DNA from: Duganella rivi
Lineage (GTDB): Bacteria; Pseudomonadota; Gammaproteobacteria; Burkholderiales; Burkholderiaceae_D
Reading direction: 5' to 3'
Length of the DNA: 64,000 nucleotides
NCBI RefSeq assembly: GCF_009857435.1
Contig: NZ_WWCK01000004.1
Span: 744,001-808,000 of the forward strand
Position 1 is the first letter of the stretch. Every line of letters starts with the position of its first letter. The notes beneath the pieces are model-generated. The model made no database searches. It worked only from the letters and a program-made list of their open reading frames with translations, and was not told the DNA's origin. Positions 1 to 8,697 of the stretch are shown here, piece by piece. The position numbers were made by a program, and so were the translations under genes.

Positions 1-1
1 C

Positions 2-1246
2 GATATCGACGGCGCCATCGATGAAATGCTGGGCAAAATGCGCGGCCTGCAACTGGCTTATATGGGCGCCATCGACACCTTGATCGCGCATCAAAACGCC
101 AACATGGAACAAGCCCGCGCCAGCGCGGAAGCAACCTATGTGCAGTCGCGCAATCTGGCTATCCTGCTGGGCTTGGCGGCGCTGGCGCTCGGTGCCGGCC
201 TGGCGTGGCTGATTTCGCGCCAGTTGCTGCGTCAACTGGGCGGCGAGCCGAACGACGTGGCCGCCATCGCCGGCAAAATTGCCGGCGGTGACCTCGCGGT
301 GCCGATCACCCTGCGCAGCGGCGACCAGCGCAGCCTGCTGTTTGCAATTCAAGGCATGCGCGACAGCCTGTCTGATATCGTCGGCCAAGTGCGCAGCGGC
401 GCGGATTCCATCGTCACCGCAGCCACCGAGATCGCTTCCGGCAATATGGATCTGTCCTCGCGCACCGAACAGCAAGCCGGCTCGCTGGAAGAGACCGCTT
501 CCTCGATGGAAGAACTGACCGCCACCGTCAAGCAAAACACCGAGAACGCGCGGCAAGCCAACACGCTGGCGCAAAACGCTTCCGACATCGCGGTGCAAGG
601 CGGCGCAGTGGTCGCCAACGTGGTGCAGACCATGGATGCGATCAACGAATCGGCCAAGAAAATTGTGGACATCATCGGCGTGATTGACGGCATCGCGTTC
701 CAGACCAACATTCTGGCCCTGAATGCAGCAGTGGAAGCAGCACGCGCCGGCGAGCAAGGCCGTGGCTTTGCGGTGGTGGCGTCGGAAGTACGCACGCTGG
801 CGCAGCGCTCGGCGGAAGCGGCCAAGGAAATCAAGAAGCTGATCGACGACTCGGTCGGCAAAGTCGGCGCCGGCACGCAGCTGGTGAGCGAAGCCGGTGC
901 GACGATGGAGAAAATCGTCGCCGCCGTGCAGTCGGTCACGGCCATCATGAGCGAGATCAGCACCGCCAACAACGAGCAGGAAGCCGGTATCGAGCAGATC
1001 AACCACGCGATTGCCGAGATGGACACGGTCACGCAGCAAAACGCCGCTCTGGTTGAAGAAGCGGCCGCAGCGGCGGAAGCCCAGCAAGACCAAGCGCACC
1101 AGCTGGTGCAATTGGTGGGCGTGTTCAAACTGGCGTCCGACCAGTCGCATCAAGCCACCGCCCCGGCCGCGCCGGCTGGGCAGCGCAAGAGAGCGCAACT
1201 GTCGCTGGTCGCCCCGCGCCGGAGAGGCGGCCTCGCCGCGGCCTAA
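2..1246 (+). CDS. Methyl-accepting chemotaxis protein, 5' end missing
   Basis: The reading frame is open from the first bases of the window, so the start and the first membrane segment lie upstream. What remains is the end of a ligand-binding region, a second membrane segment (about residues 46-64 counted from the ATG at 26), a HAMP linker beginning near the [12 protein letters not shown] motif, and a complete cytoplasmic signalling domain with the hairpin tip [20 protein letters not shown]. The receptor is expected to sit in the inner membrane and control CheA through CheW. It ends in a basic, low-complexity tail and has no C-terminal WxxF methyltransferase-docking motif. The stop overlaps by 4 bp the stop of the convergent receptor gene. 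The ligand cannot be read from the sequence. Confidence 0.95.
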   Translation, partial: DIDGAIDEMLGKMRGLQLAYMGAIDTLIAHQNANMEQARASAEATYVQSRNLAILLGLAALALGAGLAWLISRQLLRQLGGEPNDVAAIAGKIAGGDLAVPITLRSGDQRSLLFAIQGMRDSLSDIVGQVRSGADSIVTAATEIASGNMDLSSRTEQQAGSLEETASSMEELTATVKQNTENARQANTLAQNASDIAVQGGAVVANVVQTMDAINESAKKIVDIIGVIDGIAFQTNILALNAAVEAARAGEQGRGFAVVASEVRTLAQRSAEAAKEIKKLIDDSVGKVGAGTQLVSEAGATMEKIVAAVQSVTAIMSEISTANNEQEAGIEQINHAIAEMDTVTQQNAALVEEAAAAAEAQQDQAHQLVQLVGVFKLASDQSHQATAPAAPAGQRKRAQLSLVAPRRRGGLAAA

Positions 1247-2784
1247 CGCAGCCGGAACACCTTCACCGCCTCCGCCAGCCGCCCGGCCTGCTCTTGCAGG
1301 GCGCCGGCTGCTGCGGCGGCTTGTTCCACCAGCGCCGCGTTCTGCTGCGTTGCGCTGTCGATGGTGCCGATGGCTTGATTCACTTGATCGATGCCCATCT
1401 CCTGCTCGCGGCTGGCCGAGGCAATCTCGCCGACAATGGCCGTCACGCGCTGGATGCTGGCGACGATTTCCTCCATGGTGCCGCCGGCCTGCCCCACCAG
1501 CGCACTGCCCTCCGCCACTTGGGCGGCCGAAGCCTCGATCAATTGCCGCACCTCCTTGGCCGCCGCATCAGCCCGCTGCGCAAGGCTGCGCACCTCCGAC
1601 GCCACCACCGCGAAGCCGCGCCCCTGCTCGCCCGCCCTCGCCGCCTCCACCGCTGCATTCAAGGCCAGGATATTGGTCTGAAACGCAATGCCCTCAATCA
1701 CGGAAATGATGTCGACGATCTTCTGCGATGCAGCGTTGATGCCGCCCATGGTCTCCACCACCTGCGCCATCACCGTGCCGCCGCGCGTGGCTACTTGCGC
1801 TGCCGATGAGGCCAGCTGATTGGCCTCGCCCGCGTTACTGGAATTCTGCCGCACGGCCGAGGTCATCTCTTCCATCGAGGACGCGGTCTCCTCCAGCGAA
1901 CTCGCCTGCTCCTCGGTGCGCGATGACAGATCGAGATTGCCGGTCGCAATTTCGCCCGAGGCCAGCGCGATCGCATCCGTCCCGGTGCGCACCTGGCTGA
2001 CGATGCCGTGCAAGCTGCCATTCATATCGCGCAAGGCGCGCTTGAGATGGCCGGTCTCGGTGGCATCATCATCGGCCACCGTCAATTGCGACGACAAATC
2101 GCCCTTGGCCACGCGCGCAGCAAAGCCCACCGCCTCGCCCAGCGGCTGCAAGATCGAGCGCGAGATCATCTGCCCCACCACCAGCGACACCACCACCGCC
2201 AGCAAGCCGAAGCCGATGATGTGGATGCGCGACTTCACCACGGCCTCATCGCCGACCTCCTTGGTCGCATCCGAGTTATGCTCGATCAGGTCGCTCAGCG
2301 CGGCCATGCTTTTTTCCAGCACGCGGAAGCTGTCCATGAAAGCGGGGAACTTGGCCTGCGCCGCCGGCGGATTGCTCAGCGACAGCTCGACCATCTCCTC
2401 CGCGCTTTTCAGATAGCGATCCACATCCGGCCGCACCTTCTCCATCGCTTGCCGCACCTCGGCGTCGGTGCTGGCCGCGTCCATTTCCTTGATCAGCTTG
2501 CGGAACAGCGCGATGTGCTCGGCTGTATCCTGCCGCACTTCCTTGATCTCAGCAGGATCATTTTTCTCGGCGGCGAGGCGCGCGGCCAGCACATCGGCAC
2601 GCAGCGCATCGTGCGCCTGATCCGCTTGCAGTTGGTCCTTCATCGCCGCGCTATTGGCGCTGATCGCATCCATCGACACATCCAGCACATGCACCGCATA
2701 ATATCCCACCAGCCCCACCAAGCTGACAAACAGCAGCGTCGCCAGATTCATCAATAACAAGCGCTGCCTGATCGTGATTCGCAT
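1243..2784 (-). CDS. Methyl-accepting chemotaxis protein (513 aa)
   Basis: This is a complete chemoreceptor. It has an N-terminal membrane segment (about residues 10-33), a periplasmic domain of about 155 residues that looks like a four-helix bundle, a second membrane segment (about 190-210), a HAMP domain and a signalling domain with the tip [20 protein letters not shown]. The signalling domain closely resembles those of the receptors at 2-1246 and 11973-13715, so the three are paralogues with different sensory parts. It ends in KVFRLR without a CheR-tethering pentapeptide. It starts 12 bp after the beta-barrel gene on the same strand, so the two may be cotranscribed. The signal sensed is unknown. 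Confidence 0.95.
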   Translation of the reverse strand: MRITIRQRLLLMNLATLLFVSLVGLVGYYAVHVLDVSMDAISANSAAMKDQLQADQAHDALRADVLAARLAAEKNDPAEIKEVRQDTAEHIALFRKLIKEMDAASTDAEVRQAMEKVRPDVDRYLKSAEEMVELSLSNPPAAQAKFPAFMDSFRVLEKSMAALSDLIEHNSDATKEVGDEAVVKSRIHIIGFGLLAVVVSLVVGQMISRSILQPLGEAVGFAARVAKGDLSSQLTVADDDATETGHLKRALRDMNGSLHGIVSQVRTGTDAIALASGEIATGNLDLSSRTEEQASSLEETASSMEEMTSAVRQNSSNAGEANQLASSAAQVATRGGTVMAQVVETMGGINAASQKIVDIISVIEGIAFQTNILALNAAVEAARAGEQGRGFAVVASEVRSLAQRADAAAKEVRQLIEASAAQVAEGSALVGQAGGTMEEIVASIQRVTAIVGEIASASREQEMGIDQVNQAIGTIDSATQQNAALVEQAAAAAGALQEQAGRLAEAVKVFRLR

Positions 2785-2796
2785 GCTGTCCCCTGC

Positions 2797-3582
2797 TTAG
2801 AATTTGATGGATAGGCCTAGCGTCCAGCTCCAGTCCGGCGTGTTCTTGTTGAGCCCGCGCGATAAGGCGGTATCGACTTGCACCGTGTCGGTCACCAGAT
2901 AAGCGCCGCCGATGTCGAAGGTCGACACCGAGCCGCCGTTGCGGCCCTTGGCGATCTGCGGCGCCGCGTATTCGATGAAAGTGCGGCAGCGCTCGCTCCA
3001 CTCCTTGCCCAGCACGATGCCGAAAATGCCGCTGGTGTAGCGCTCGCCCTGATCGTTGCGCTGCCACGCAATGCCGGGCATGATGCCTAGTCCGAAGTCG
3101 TTCGGCAGTTCCCACTCGGCCGCGAGGCGCAGCGAACCGCCCTTGCCGGCCGCGCGGAATGGCGCGCTGCCGCTGTCGAGGTCGACGTGGGCCAGTATGC
3201 CCATCGATGGCCGCGCGCCCTGCTCGTCGGCCACGTGCCATTTCACACCGAGCGAGACGTCGGCGTAGCCATTGTCGGTTTGACGGGTGCCGGCGCCCAG
3301 ATCATTGGTCACCACGCGCATGTGCCCGTCGGTCTCGATGCGCGCCTCCAGCGTATCGCTGAGGCCGAAGCGTAGCAAGGTCGGCGTGGAATAAGTACGC
3401 TCCTTGATACCGTTGGCCTTGTTGCGTTCCAACGCAACGCTGGTTTCGATTTGAAAGCGGCCGGCGCCGACTACGTTGCTCGACTCGACGAAATCCGGCC
3501 GGTCAGTGACGATTTGATCCTTGTCATCGGCAGCATGGGCCAGCAGCGGCAGGCCCAGCAAGGCGATCCACAAACGAGGCAT
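2797..3582 (-). CDS. Exported beta-barrel protein, Phenol_MetA_deg-like transporter family
   Basis: The 261-residue product begins with a signal peptide (MPRLWIALLGLPLLAHA, cleavage predicted after Ala) followed by the DRPDF...GRFQIETS start typical of the outer-membrane family annotated as MetA-pathway of phenol degradation / transporter. The rest alternates short polar and hydrophobic strands and ends in the aromatic LGLSIKF, as expected for a barrel protein. These proteins are thought to sit in the outer membrane, but substrates are mostly unknown. An ACGGAG ribosome-binding site lies ahead of the ATG. It is the first gene of a possible two-gene unit with the chemoreceptor downstream, which suggests, but does not show, a link between uptake and sensing. 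Confidence 0.75.
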   Translation of the reverse strand: MPRLWIALLGLPLLAHAADDKDQIVTDRPDFVESSNVVGAGRFQIETSVALERNKANGIKERTYSTPTLLRFGLSDTLEARIETDGHMRVVTNDLGAGTRQTDNGYADVSLGVKWHVADEQGARPSMGILAHVDLDSGSAPFRAAGKGGSLRLAAEWELPNDFGLGIMPGIAWQRNDQGERYTSGIFGIVLGKEWSERCRTFIEYAAPQIAKGRNGGSVSTFDIGGAYLVTDTVQVDTALSRGLNKNTPDWSWTLGLSIKF

Positions 3583-3666
3583 GACGACTCCGTTTTATGA
3601 TGCACAATGGACACAACCCTAACACATTGGTATAACTCCATCGTTGGAAAATTCCCACACTGAAAT

Positions 3667-4200
3667 ATGAACCTGGAAAAACTCGATCAAACCAGCTTTG
3701 CGGACTTCGTGGCCTACCTCAACGACCATTTGTCGGACAATGGCCAAGGCAGCATGCCCTATTTCCAGCCGCTGCCACGCGACGCCTCGCGCTTCCCGCC
3801 TGAGAAGGAGGAGGCCTTCAGGAATGGCATGCAGATCGAAGTGAGCAAGCCGGGTTGGCGGCGGGCGTGGGTGATCCGGGACGATGACGGCGGCATTGTC
3901 GGCCATGTTGATTTACGCGGCCACCCGGAGACCTTTACCAAGCACCGCTGCCTGCTGGGCATGGGTGTGGAGCGCAAGCATCGGGGGCAAGGCCTAGGGA
4001 GGGAATTACTGGCCCATGCCGAGCAATGGGCATTGATGGCAGGCGTCCAGTGGGTCGACCTGCAAGTACTTTCGATGAACACACCGGCCATCAAACTCTA
4101 CGAAAGCAGCGGCTACCGCAAGGTCGGCGAAATTCCCAATATGTTCCTGATCGACGGCAAACACCACAGCTACACCCTGATGGCCAAGCGCCTGCGCTAG
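3667..4200 (+). CDS. GNAT-family N-acetyltransferase (177 aa)
   Basis: The C-terminal half carries the GNAT acetyl-CoA-binding region: a beta strand LLGMGVERKHRGQGLGRELL, which contains the Q/RxxGxG/A pyrophosphate loop as RGQGLG, followed by LQVLSMNTPAIKLYESSGYRKVG, the usual motif B asparagine and glycine-tyrosine turn. The N-terminal 90 residues are less conserved and probably form the acceptor site. Length is normal for a single-domain GNAT enzyme. The acceptor (small molecule, peptide or protein) cannot be told. It stands alone, 123 bp before the sigma-54-driven efflux operon, and a 16-bp palindrome covers its stop codon. Confidence 0.9.
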   Translation: MNLEKLDQTSFADFVAYLNDHLSDNGQGSMPYFQPLPRDASRFPPEKEEAFRNGMQIEVSKPGWRRAWVIRDDDGGIVGHVDLRGHPETFTKHRCLLGMGVERKHRGQGLGRELLAHAEQWALMAGVQWVDLQVLSMNTPAIKLYESSGYRKVGEIPNMFLIDGKHHSYTLMAKRLR

Positions 4201-4206
4201 CGCAGG
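4191..4206. repeat. 16-bp palindrome across the GNAT stop codon
   Basis: CCTGCGCTAGCGCAGG is a perfect self-complementary sequence that includes the TAG stop of the acetyltransferase gene. It could form a short RNA hairpin that helps end transcription, but no U-run follows, so a classical intrinsic terminator is not supported. Confidence 0.4.
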
Positions 4207-4208
4207 GT

Positions 4209-4222
4209 GTCCGTTTTCGGAC
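4209..4222. promoter_or_regulatory. Dyad GTCCG-TTTT-CGGAC, candidate enhancer site for the sigma-54 activator
   Basis: This is a perfect 5-bp inverted repeat with a 4-bp centre, starting 88 bp upstream of the -24 element of the sigma-54 promoter. That distance and the two-fold symmetry are what is expected of an upstream activating sequence for a Fis-type enhancer-binding protein. The natural candidate is the response regulator encoded at 8698-10158 in the same operon. The assignment is inference; the dyad itself is seen directly. Confidence 0.5.
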
Positions 4223-4296
4223 GGCAGTGGGCGAAGGCGGGCAAACCAACCTACGACTCCCCTTGCTAAGACCTTGATTTATAAGGCTTTGCATAG

Positions 4297-4312
4297 TGGC
4301 ACGAGGTTTGCA
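4297..4312 (+). promoter_or_regulatory. Sigma-54 (RpoN) promoter of the ABC efflux operon
   Basis: TGGCACGAGGTTTGCA matches the -24/-12 consensus TGGCACG-N4-TTGCA at every defined position. GG and GC are spaced correctly. The expected transcription start is about 4322-4324, that is, at or just before the ATG at 4324. An enhancer-like dyad lies upstream and the operon encodes a sigma-54-dependent activator, which supports the call. Confidence 0.88.
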
Positions 4313-4323
4313 GTAGAGAGGGC

Positions 4324-5571
4324 ATGGATACCACTATCAGCCCCGACATCATTGCCCGCCGTAAGCGCAAGACTGCGCTGGTGGTGGCCGCCCTGCTCGC
4401 TACGATCAGCCTGACGGCGTGGGCGATTAACCGTGCGGTCAGCCCCAGCGTGGATGCCAGCGGCGTTAGCATCGCCACCGTCCGCGTCGGCAATATCGCC
4501 AATACCATCAATGCTTCCGGCATCGTCATCCCGGTGCATGAGGAGTTGGTGTCGAGCCCGATCCAGACGCGGGTCGCCAAGGTGCACGCCAAGCTGGGCC
4601 AGCAAGTGCAGGCCAACGAGCTGCTGCTGGAACTCGACAACCGCACCATCCTGCTCGCCATCGACGCGCTCAAGGAACAGCTGGCGCAGCAGGAAAACCG
4701 CATCCTCGCACTGACGCTGGAGATGGATCAGAAACGCAAGCAGCTCATCAGCGCCATCGAGTTGCTGGAACTGGATCTGCAAGCCAACCGCGTCAAGCTC
4801 AGCCGCTACCAAACGCTGCGCAAAGCCGGCGGCGTGTCGGCCGAAGATTTGCTCACCGCCGAACTCAACGTCCAGCGCACCGAAATCCTGCTGCGCCAGC
4901 ACCGCGAGCAAATCGAAGACAGCAAGCGCGTCACCAGCAGCAATATCGAAGGTGCGCGCCTGCAAAAAAACATCCTGCAAAAGCAGCTGCAAGAGCAGCA
5001 ACAACTGCTGGCGCAAACGCAGGTGCGCGCGCCGTTCGCCGGCATGCTGACCTGGCTGACGGCCGAGGAAGGCGCCAGCGTCAGCACCGGCCAGCTGGTG
5101 GCCAAGGTTTCCGAGCTCAACAACTACAAGGTGGAAGCCTCGCTGTCCGACTTCCACGCGCGCGCCCTCGGCGCCGGCCAAAAGGTGCTGGTCGAACAAG
5201 GCAACATCAAGCTCAGCGGCGAAGTGCAAACCGTGCTGCCGGAAATTCAGAACGGCACCATCAAGCTGCTGGTCACGCTGGCCGAGCCGCACCACGCCAT
5301 CCTGCGCAACAAGCTGCGGGTGGAGGTCAACATCATCACCGAGCAAAAGCAGAACACCCTGCTAGCCGACTACGGCCCCGCTTTCAACGGCCGCGGCCCG
5401 CAGGACATCTTCGTGGTGCGCGACGGCATCGCCCGCAAGGCCACGCTCAACATCGGCGCCAGCGATGGCAAGGCCGTCGAAATCCTGTCCGGCGCGCGCG
5501 CCGGCGATCACCTCATCATTTCAGACACCAGCCGCTACAAGGATCGCGACAGCGTCCGCGTGGCCCAGTAA
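4324..5571 (+). CDS. Periplasmic adaptor (HlyD/MacA type) of an ABC efflux system
   Basis: The 415-residue protein has one N-terminal membrane anchor (about residues 18-37) and the layout of membrane-fusion proteins: a split biotinyl-lipoyl-like domain, a long coiled-coil hairpin rich in Gln, Leu and Glu (about 115-230) and a beta-barrel domain closing the structure. It would link the inner-membrane ABC permeases to an outer-membrane channel. No channel gene is nearby, so a TolC-like protein encoded elsewhere is presumably used. It is the first gene of a six-gene unit; the ATPase follows after 16 bp. The start codon lies almost on the predicted sigma-54 transcription start, so the message may be nearly leaderless. 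The next in-frame starts would cut into the membrane anchor. Confidence 0.92.
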   Translation: MDTTISPDIIARRKRKTALVVAALLATISLTAWAINRAVSPSVDASGVSIATVRVGNIANTINASGIVIPVHEELVSSPIQTRVAKVHAKLGQQVQANELLLELDNRTILLAIDALKEQLAQQENRILALTLEMDQKRKQLISAIELLELDLQANRVKLSRYQTLRKAGGVSAEDLLTAELNVQRTEILLRQHREQIEDSKRVTSSNIEGARLQKNILQKQLQEQQQLLAQTQVRAPFAGMLTWLTAEEGASVSTGQLVAKVSELNNYKVEASLSDFHARALGAGQKVLVEQGNIKLSGEVQTVLPEIQNGTIKLLVTLAEPHHAILRNKLRVEVNIITEQKQNTLLADYGPAFNGRGPQDIFVVRDGIARKATLNIGASDGKAVEILSGARAGDHLIISDTSRYKDRDSVRVAQ

Positions 5572-5587
5572 ATACAGGGAGAACAGC

Positions 5588-6250
5588 ATGATCCGCTTAA
5601 ACAAAGTCAGCAAAACCTACCAGACCGACAAGGTCGAAACCTTGGCACTGAAAGACATTGACCTGCACGTGGAGAAATCCGAGTTCGTCAGCATCATGGG
5701 CCCCAGCGGCTGCGGCAAAAGCACCCTGCTCAACCTGATCGGCCTGCTCGATCAGCCGGGCAGCGGCGCCATCCACGTCGGCGGCACGCCGGTCGCCTCG
5801 TACAAAGACAAGTACGTAGCCAAGCTGCGCAACAACACCTTCGGCTTCATCTTCCAGAGCTTTCACCTGATTAACGACTTGCGCGTGATCGACAACGTCG
5901 AACTGCCGCTGTTGTACCGCAATATGTCGGCCAAGAAGCGCCAGCGGCTGGCGCGCGAGGCGCTGGAAAAAGTCGGCCTCGGCGCGCGCATGGATCACTA
6001 TCCGAACCAGCTGTCGGGCGGCCAGCAGCAGCGTGTGGCGATTGCCCGCGCCATCGTCGGCCAGCCGCAGGTGCTGCTGGCCGACGAGCCGACTGGCAAC
6101 CTGGACAGCAAAATGGGCCAGGAAGTGATGGACATCCTGCTCAAGCTGCACAGCGAAGGCACCACCATTGTGATGGTCACGCACAACGAGCAAGAGGCCA
6201 GGCAAGCCGGCCGCATCGTGCGCGTGTTCGACGGCCAGCTGGTCGCTTAA
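5588..6250 (+). CDS. ABC transporter ATP-binding protein (MacB/LolD type, 220 aa)
   Basis: This is a complete nucleotide-binding domain: Walker [10 protein letters not shown] (38-46), Q-loop Gln near 90 in FIFQSF, signature LSGGQQ (142-147), Walker B VLLADEP (162-168), then the D-loop and the switch His in VTHNEQ. It belongs to the lipoprotein-release/macrolide-export branch that works with FtsX-type permeases. The frame is open upstream, but ATG 5588 is chosen because a GGGAGAAC ribosome-binding site precedes it and the protein then starts as MIRLNKVSK, as in the family. It lies 16 bp after the adaptor gene and 9 bp before the first permease gene. Confidence 0.95.
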   Translation: MIRLNKVSKTYQTDKVETLALKDIDLHVEKSEFVSIMGPSGCGKSTLLNLIGLLDQPGSGAIHVGGTPVASYKDKYVAKLRNNTFGFIFQSFHLINDLRVIDNVELPLLYRNMSAKKRQRLAREALEKVGLGARMDHYPNQLSGGQQQRVAIARAIVGQPQVLLADEPTGNLDSKMGQEVMDILLKLHSEGTTIVMVTHNEQEARQAGRIVRVFDGQLVA

Positions 6251-6259
6251 GGAGCACGC

Positions 6260-7498
6260 ATGTTTAGAAATTATCTGCTGACGGCATGGAAGGTCTTCAT
6301 GCGCCGCAAGCTGTTCACCGCGATCAACCTGCTGTGCATCGTGCTGACCCTGGTGGTGCTGATGGTGGTAACGGCGCTGCTGCAAAACACCTTCTTCCCC
6401 ACTGGCGTGGAAGGCAAGAGCGAGCGCTTCGTGCAAATGATCATGATCGAATCCACCCACACCGGCAAGGGCGGCCGCCGCCAAGGCACGCTAGGCTACA
6501 AGCTGATCGACCAATATCTGAAGCCGCTCAAGCATGCTGAGCTGGTGTCGGCGGCGGGCTTCCCGATGTCGGTATCGGTGTACCAGCAAGACCGCGTCAG
6601 CGACCTCATGATGCGCCACACCGATGCCGAGTACTGGAAAATCCTCGACTTCACCGTGCTGCAAGGCCGTCTCTATAACGCCGAAGACGTCGAACAAGGC
6701 CGCATGGTGGCCGTGCTCAACCAGTCCACCGCGCGCAAACTCTTCCCCGGCCAGTCCTACCTCGGCCAGAAATTCAGCGCCAACGGGCAAATGCTCACCG
6801 TGATCGGCGTGGTGCAGGACGAGATGCACATCAACGCCTACGCCGATATCTGGGCGCCGGTCACCGCGCAGCCATCGAGCGAGTACAAGACCAAGTTGTT
6901 CGGCGGCTTCAGCGCCCTGATGCTGGCGCGCTCGCCGGATGACCTGCCCGCCCTGAAAAAAGAAATCATGCAGGTTGCCACCACCGTGCAATACGACGAT
7001 CCGAACCAGTTCAATCGCACCCGGATGTGGGGCGATTCCAAGCTCAGCCTGTTCTCCCGCACGCTGCTTGGCGACCAGACCGAAGACGGCGGCGCAGGTA
7101 AATTTTTAGCCGGCATCATCGTGCTGATGATGCTGTTCATGACCTTGCCCGCGCTGAACCTGATCAACCTCAACGTCGGCCGCATCATGGAGCGCAGCAG
7201 CGAAATCGGCGTACGCAAAGCCTTCGGCGCCACCAGCCGCCAACTGGTAGCGCAACTGGTGCTGGAAAACGTACTGCTGTGCCTGATCGGGGGCGCGGCC
7301 GGGCTGGTGCTCGCCGCCGGCGTGCTGTGGTGGCTGGAAGGCTCGGGATTGATTCCCTACTTGCAGGTTCACCTCAATCTGGCCGTGTTCGGCTACGGCT
7401 TGTTGCTTACGCTGGTGTTCGGCGTGCTGTCGGGCGTGATCCCGGCTTGGAAAATGTCCCGGCTGGCCCCGGTTCACGCCTTGAAAGGAACTGCATAA
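6260..7498 (+). CDS. ABC transporter permease, FtsX/MacB type (first)
   Basis: The 412-residue protein has one N-terminal membrane segment (about residues 18-40), a large extracytoplasmic domain of about 230 residues (MacB periplasmic core type), then three C-terminal membrane segments around residues 280-300, 335-360 and 378-400. The C-terminal part is the FtsX domain, with the usual RSSEIGVRKAFGA motif that contacts the ATPase. Together with the next gene it would form a heterodimeric permease that pushes substrate toward the adaptor. The gene overlaps the following permease start by one base (TAATG), indicating coupled translation. Substrate unknown. Confidence 0.93.
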   Translation: MFRNYLLTAWKVFMRRKLFTAINLLCIVLTLVVLMVVTALLQNTFFPTGVEGKSERFVQMIMIESTHTGKGGRRQGTLGYKLIDQYLKPLKHAELVSAAGFPMSVSVYQQDRVSDLMMRHTDAEYWKILDFTVLQGRLYNAEDVEQGRMVAVLNQSTARKLFPGQSYLGQKFSANGQMLTVIGVVQDEMHINAYADIWAPVTAQPSSEYKTKLFGGFSALMLARSPDDLPALKKEIMQVATTVQYDDPNQFNRTRMWGDSKLSLFSRTLLGDQTEDGGAGKFLAGIIVLMMLFMTLPALNLINLNVGRIMERSSEIGVRKAFGATSRQLVAQLVLENVLLCLIGGAAGLVLAAGVLWWLEGSGLIPYLQVHLNLAVFGYGLLLTLVFGVLSGVIPAWKMSRLAPVHALKGTA

Positions 7499-8694
7499 TG
7501 CTGCGCCACCTGTTGAAACTGATCTGGAAACGCAAGTCCCGCAACATGATGCTGAGCCTGGAGATACTGCTGGCCTTCCTGGTGGTGTTTGCGATCGCCG
7601 CATTCGGCCTGCGCTACGCCCAGCTGTACCAGATGCCTACCGGCCACGCCTGGCAAAACCAGTGGTCGGTCAGCATCCGCGTGGCCGGCGATATCCCCAA
7701 CGACGCCGCCATTTACGACAGCCTGAAGCGCGGCCTGCTCGACCTGCCGGAAGTGGAATCAGTGGCCTTCAGCTCGTTCGGTACGTATGAAATGTCGCGC
7801 TGGACTGAGGAATACACCCTACCCGACGGCAGCAACAAGCTCACCATCGACGCCATGGGCGTAACCGACGACTATTTCAAGACCATGGACATGACGCTCA
7901 CGGCCGGCCGCGCCTTCTCGAAGCAGGACGACGGCGCCGACGCCGCGCCCACCGTCATCAACCAGCGCCTGGCAGACAAATACTTCCCCGGCAAGGATCC
8001 GATCGGCCAGATCATCGTCGTGGCGAACGAGGACAAGAACAAGCGCTGGCGCTACCGCGTGACCGGCGTGGTGGCCAACTTCCGTTCGCAGGGCGAATTC
8101 ATGGATCCGGTGTACTTCATGCTGCCGCGCTTCATCCCCGGCGTCGGCAAGGAAGCGGCCTACAACATCATGCTCAAGCTGAAACCGGGCACGCCGCGCA
8201 TCTTCGAGACCAAGCTCAACGCCAAGCTCAAGCAGATCCGCAACGACTGGAACTTCGTCATCACGCCGCAAAGCGAGGCGCGCAAGTCCATGCTCAACAC
8301 GCAGATGGTGCCGCTGATCATCCTGTCGGTGATTGCCGCCTTCCTGCTGGTGATGGTGGCGTTCGGCCTGTTCGGCGTGCTGTGGCAGAACACCACCCAG
8401 CGCATCCCGGAAATCGGCCTGCGCCGCGCGCTGGGAGCCGATGCGGGCAGCATCTACCGCCAGATCATCTCCGAGCAGATGCTGCTGAGTACCAGCGCCA
8501 TCGTGATCGCGCTGGTGCTGCTGGTGCAGCTGCCGCTGACCGGCGTGTTTGGCGAAAGCTTGAACTGGACGGTGTTCCTTGCGGCGACGGTGCTATCGGC
8601 AAGTGTGATCTATCTGCTATCCTTGCTGTGTTCACTCTACCCCGGCTGGCGCGCCGCGCGCCTGAGCCCGACCCAAGCGCTGCACTACGAATAA
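7498..8694 (+). CDS. ABC transporter permease, FtsX/MacB type (second)
   Basis: This 398-residue paralogue of the preceding permease has the same order: an N-terminal membrane segment (about 20-40), a MacB-type periplasmic domain, then three membrane segments with the FtsX motif RIPEIGLRRALGA. The frame is open upstream inside the previous gene, but ATG 7498 overlaps that gene's stop by one base and the product then starts MLRHLLKLIWKRKSR, a basic cytoplasmic start followed by a membrane segment, as in the family. It is followed after 3 bp by the response-regulator gene, so transport and regulation genes form one transcript. Confidence 0.93.
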   Translation: MLRHLLKLIWKRKSRNMMLSLEILLAFLVVFAIAAFGLRYAQLYQMPTGHAWQNQWSVSIRVAGDIPNDAAIYDSLKRGLLDLPEVESVAFSSFGTYEMSRWTEEYTLPDGSNKLTIDAMGVTDDYFKTMDMTLTAGRAFSKQDDGADAAPTVINQRLADKYFPGKDPIGQIIVVANEDKNKRWRYRVTGVVANFRSQGEFMDPVYFMLPRFIPGVGKEAAYNIMLKLKPGTPRIFETKLNAKLKQIRNDWNFVITPQSEARKSMLNTQMVPLIILSVIAAFLLVMVAFGLFGVLWQNTTQRIPEIGLRRALGADAGSIYRQIISEQMLLSTSAIVIALVLLVQLPLTGVFGESLNWTVFLAATVLSASVIYLLSLLCSLYPGWRAARLSPTQALHYE

Positions 8695-8697
8695 ACA

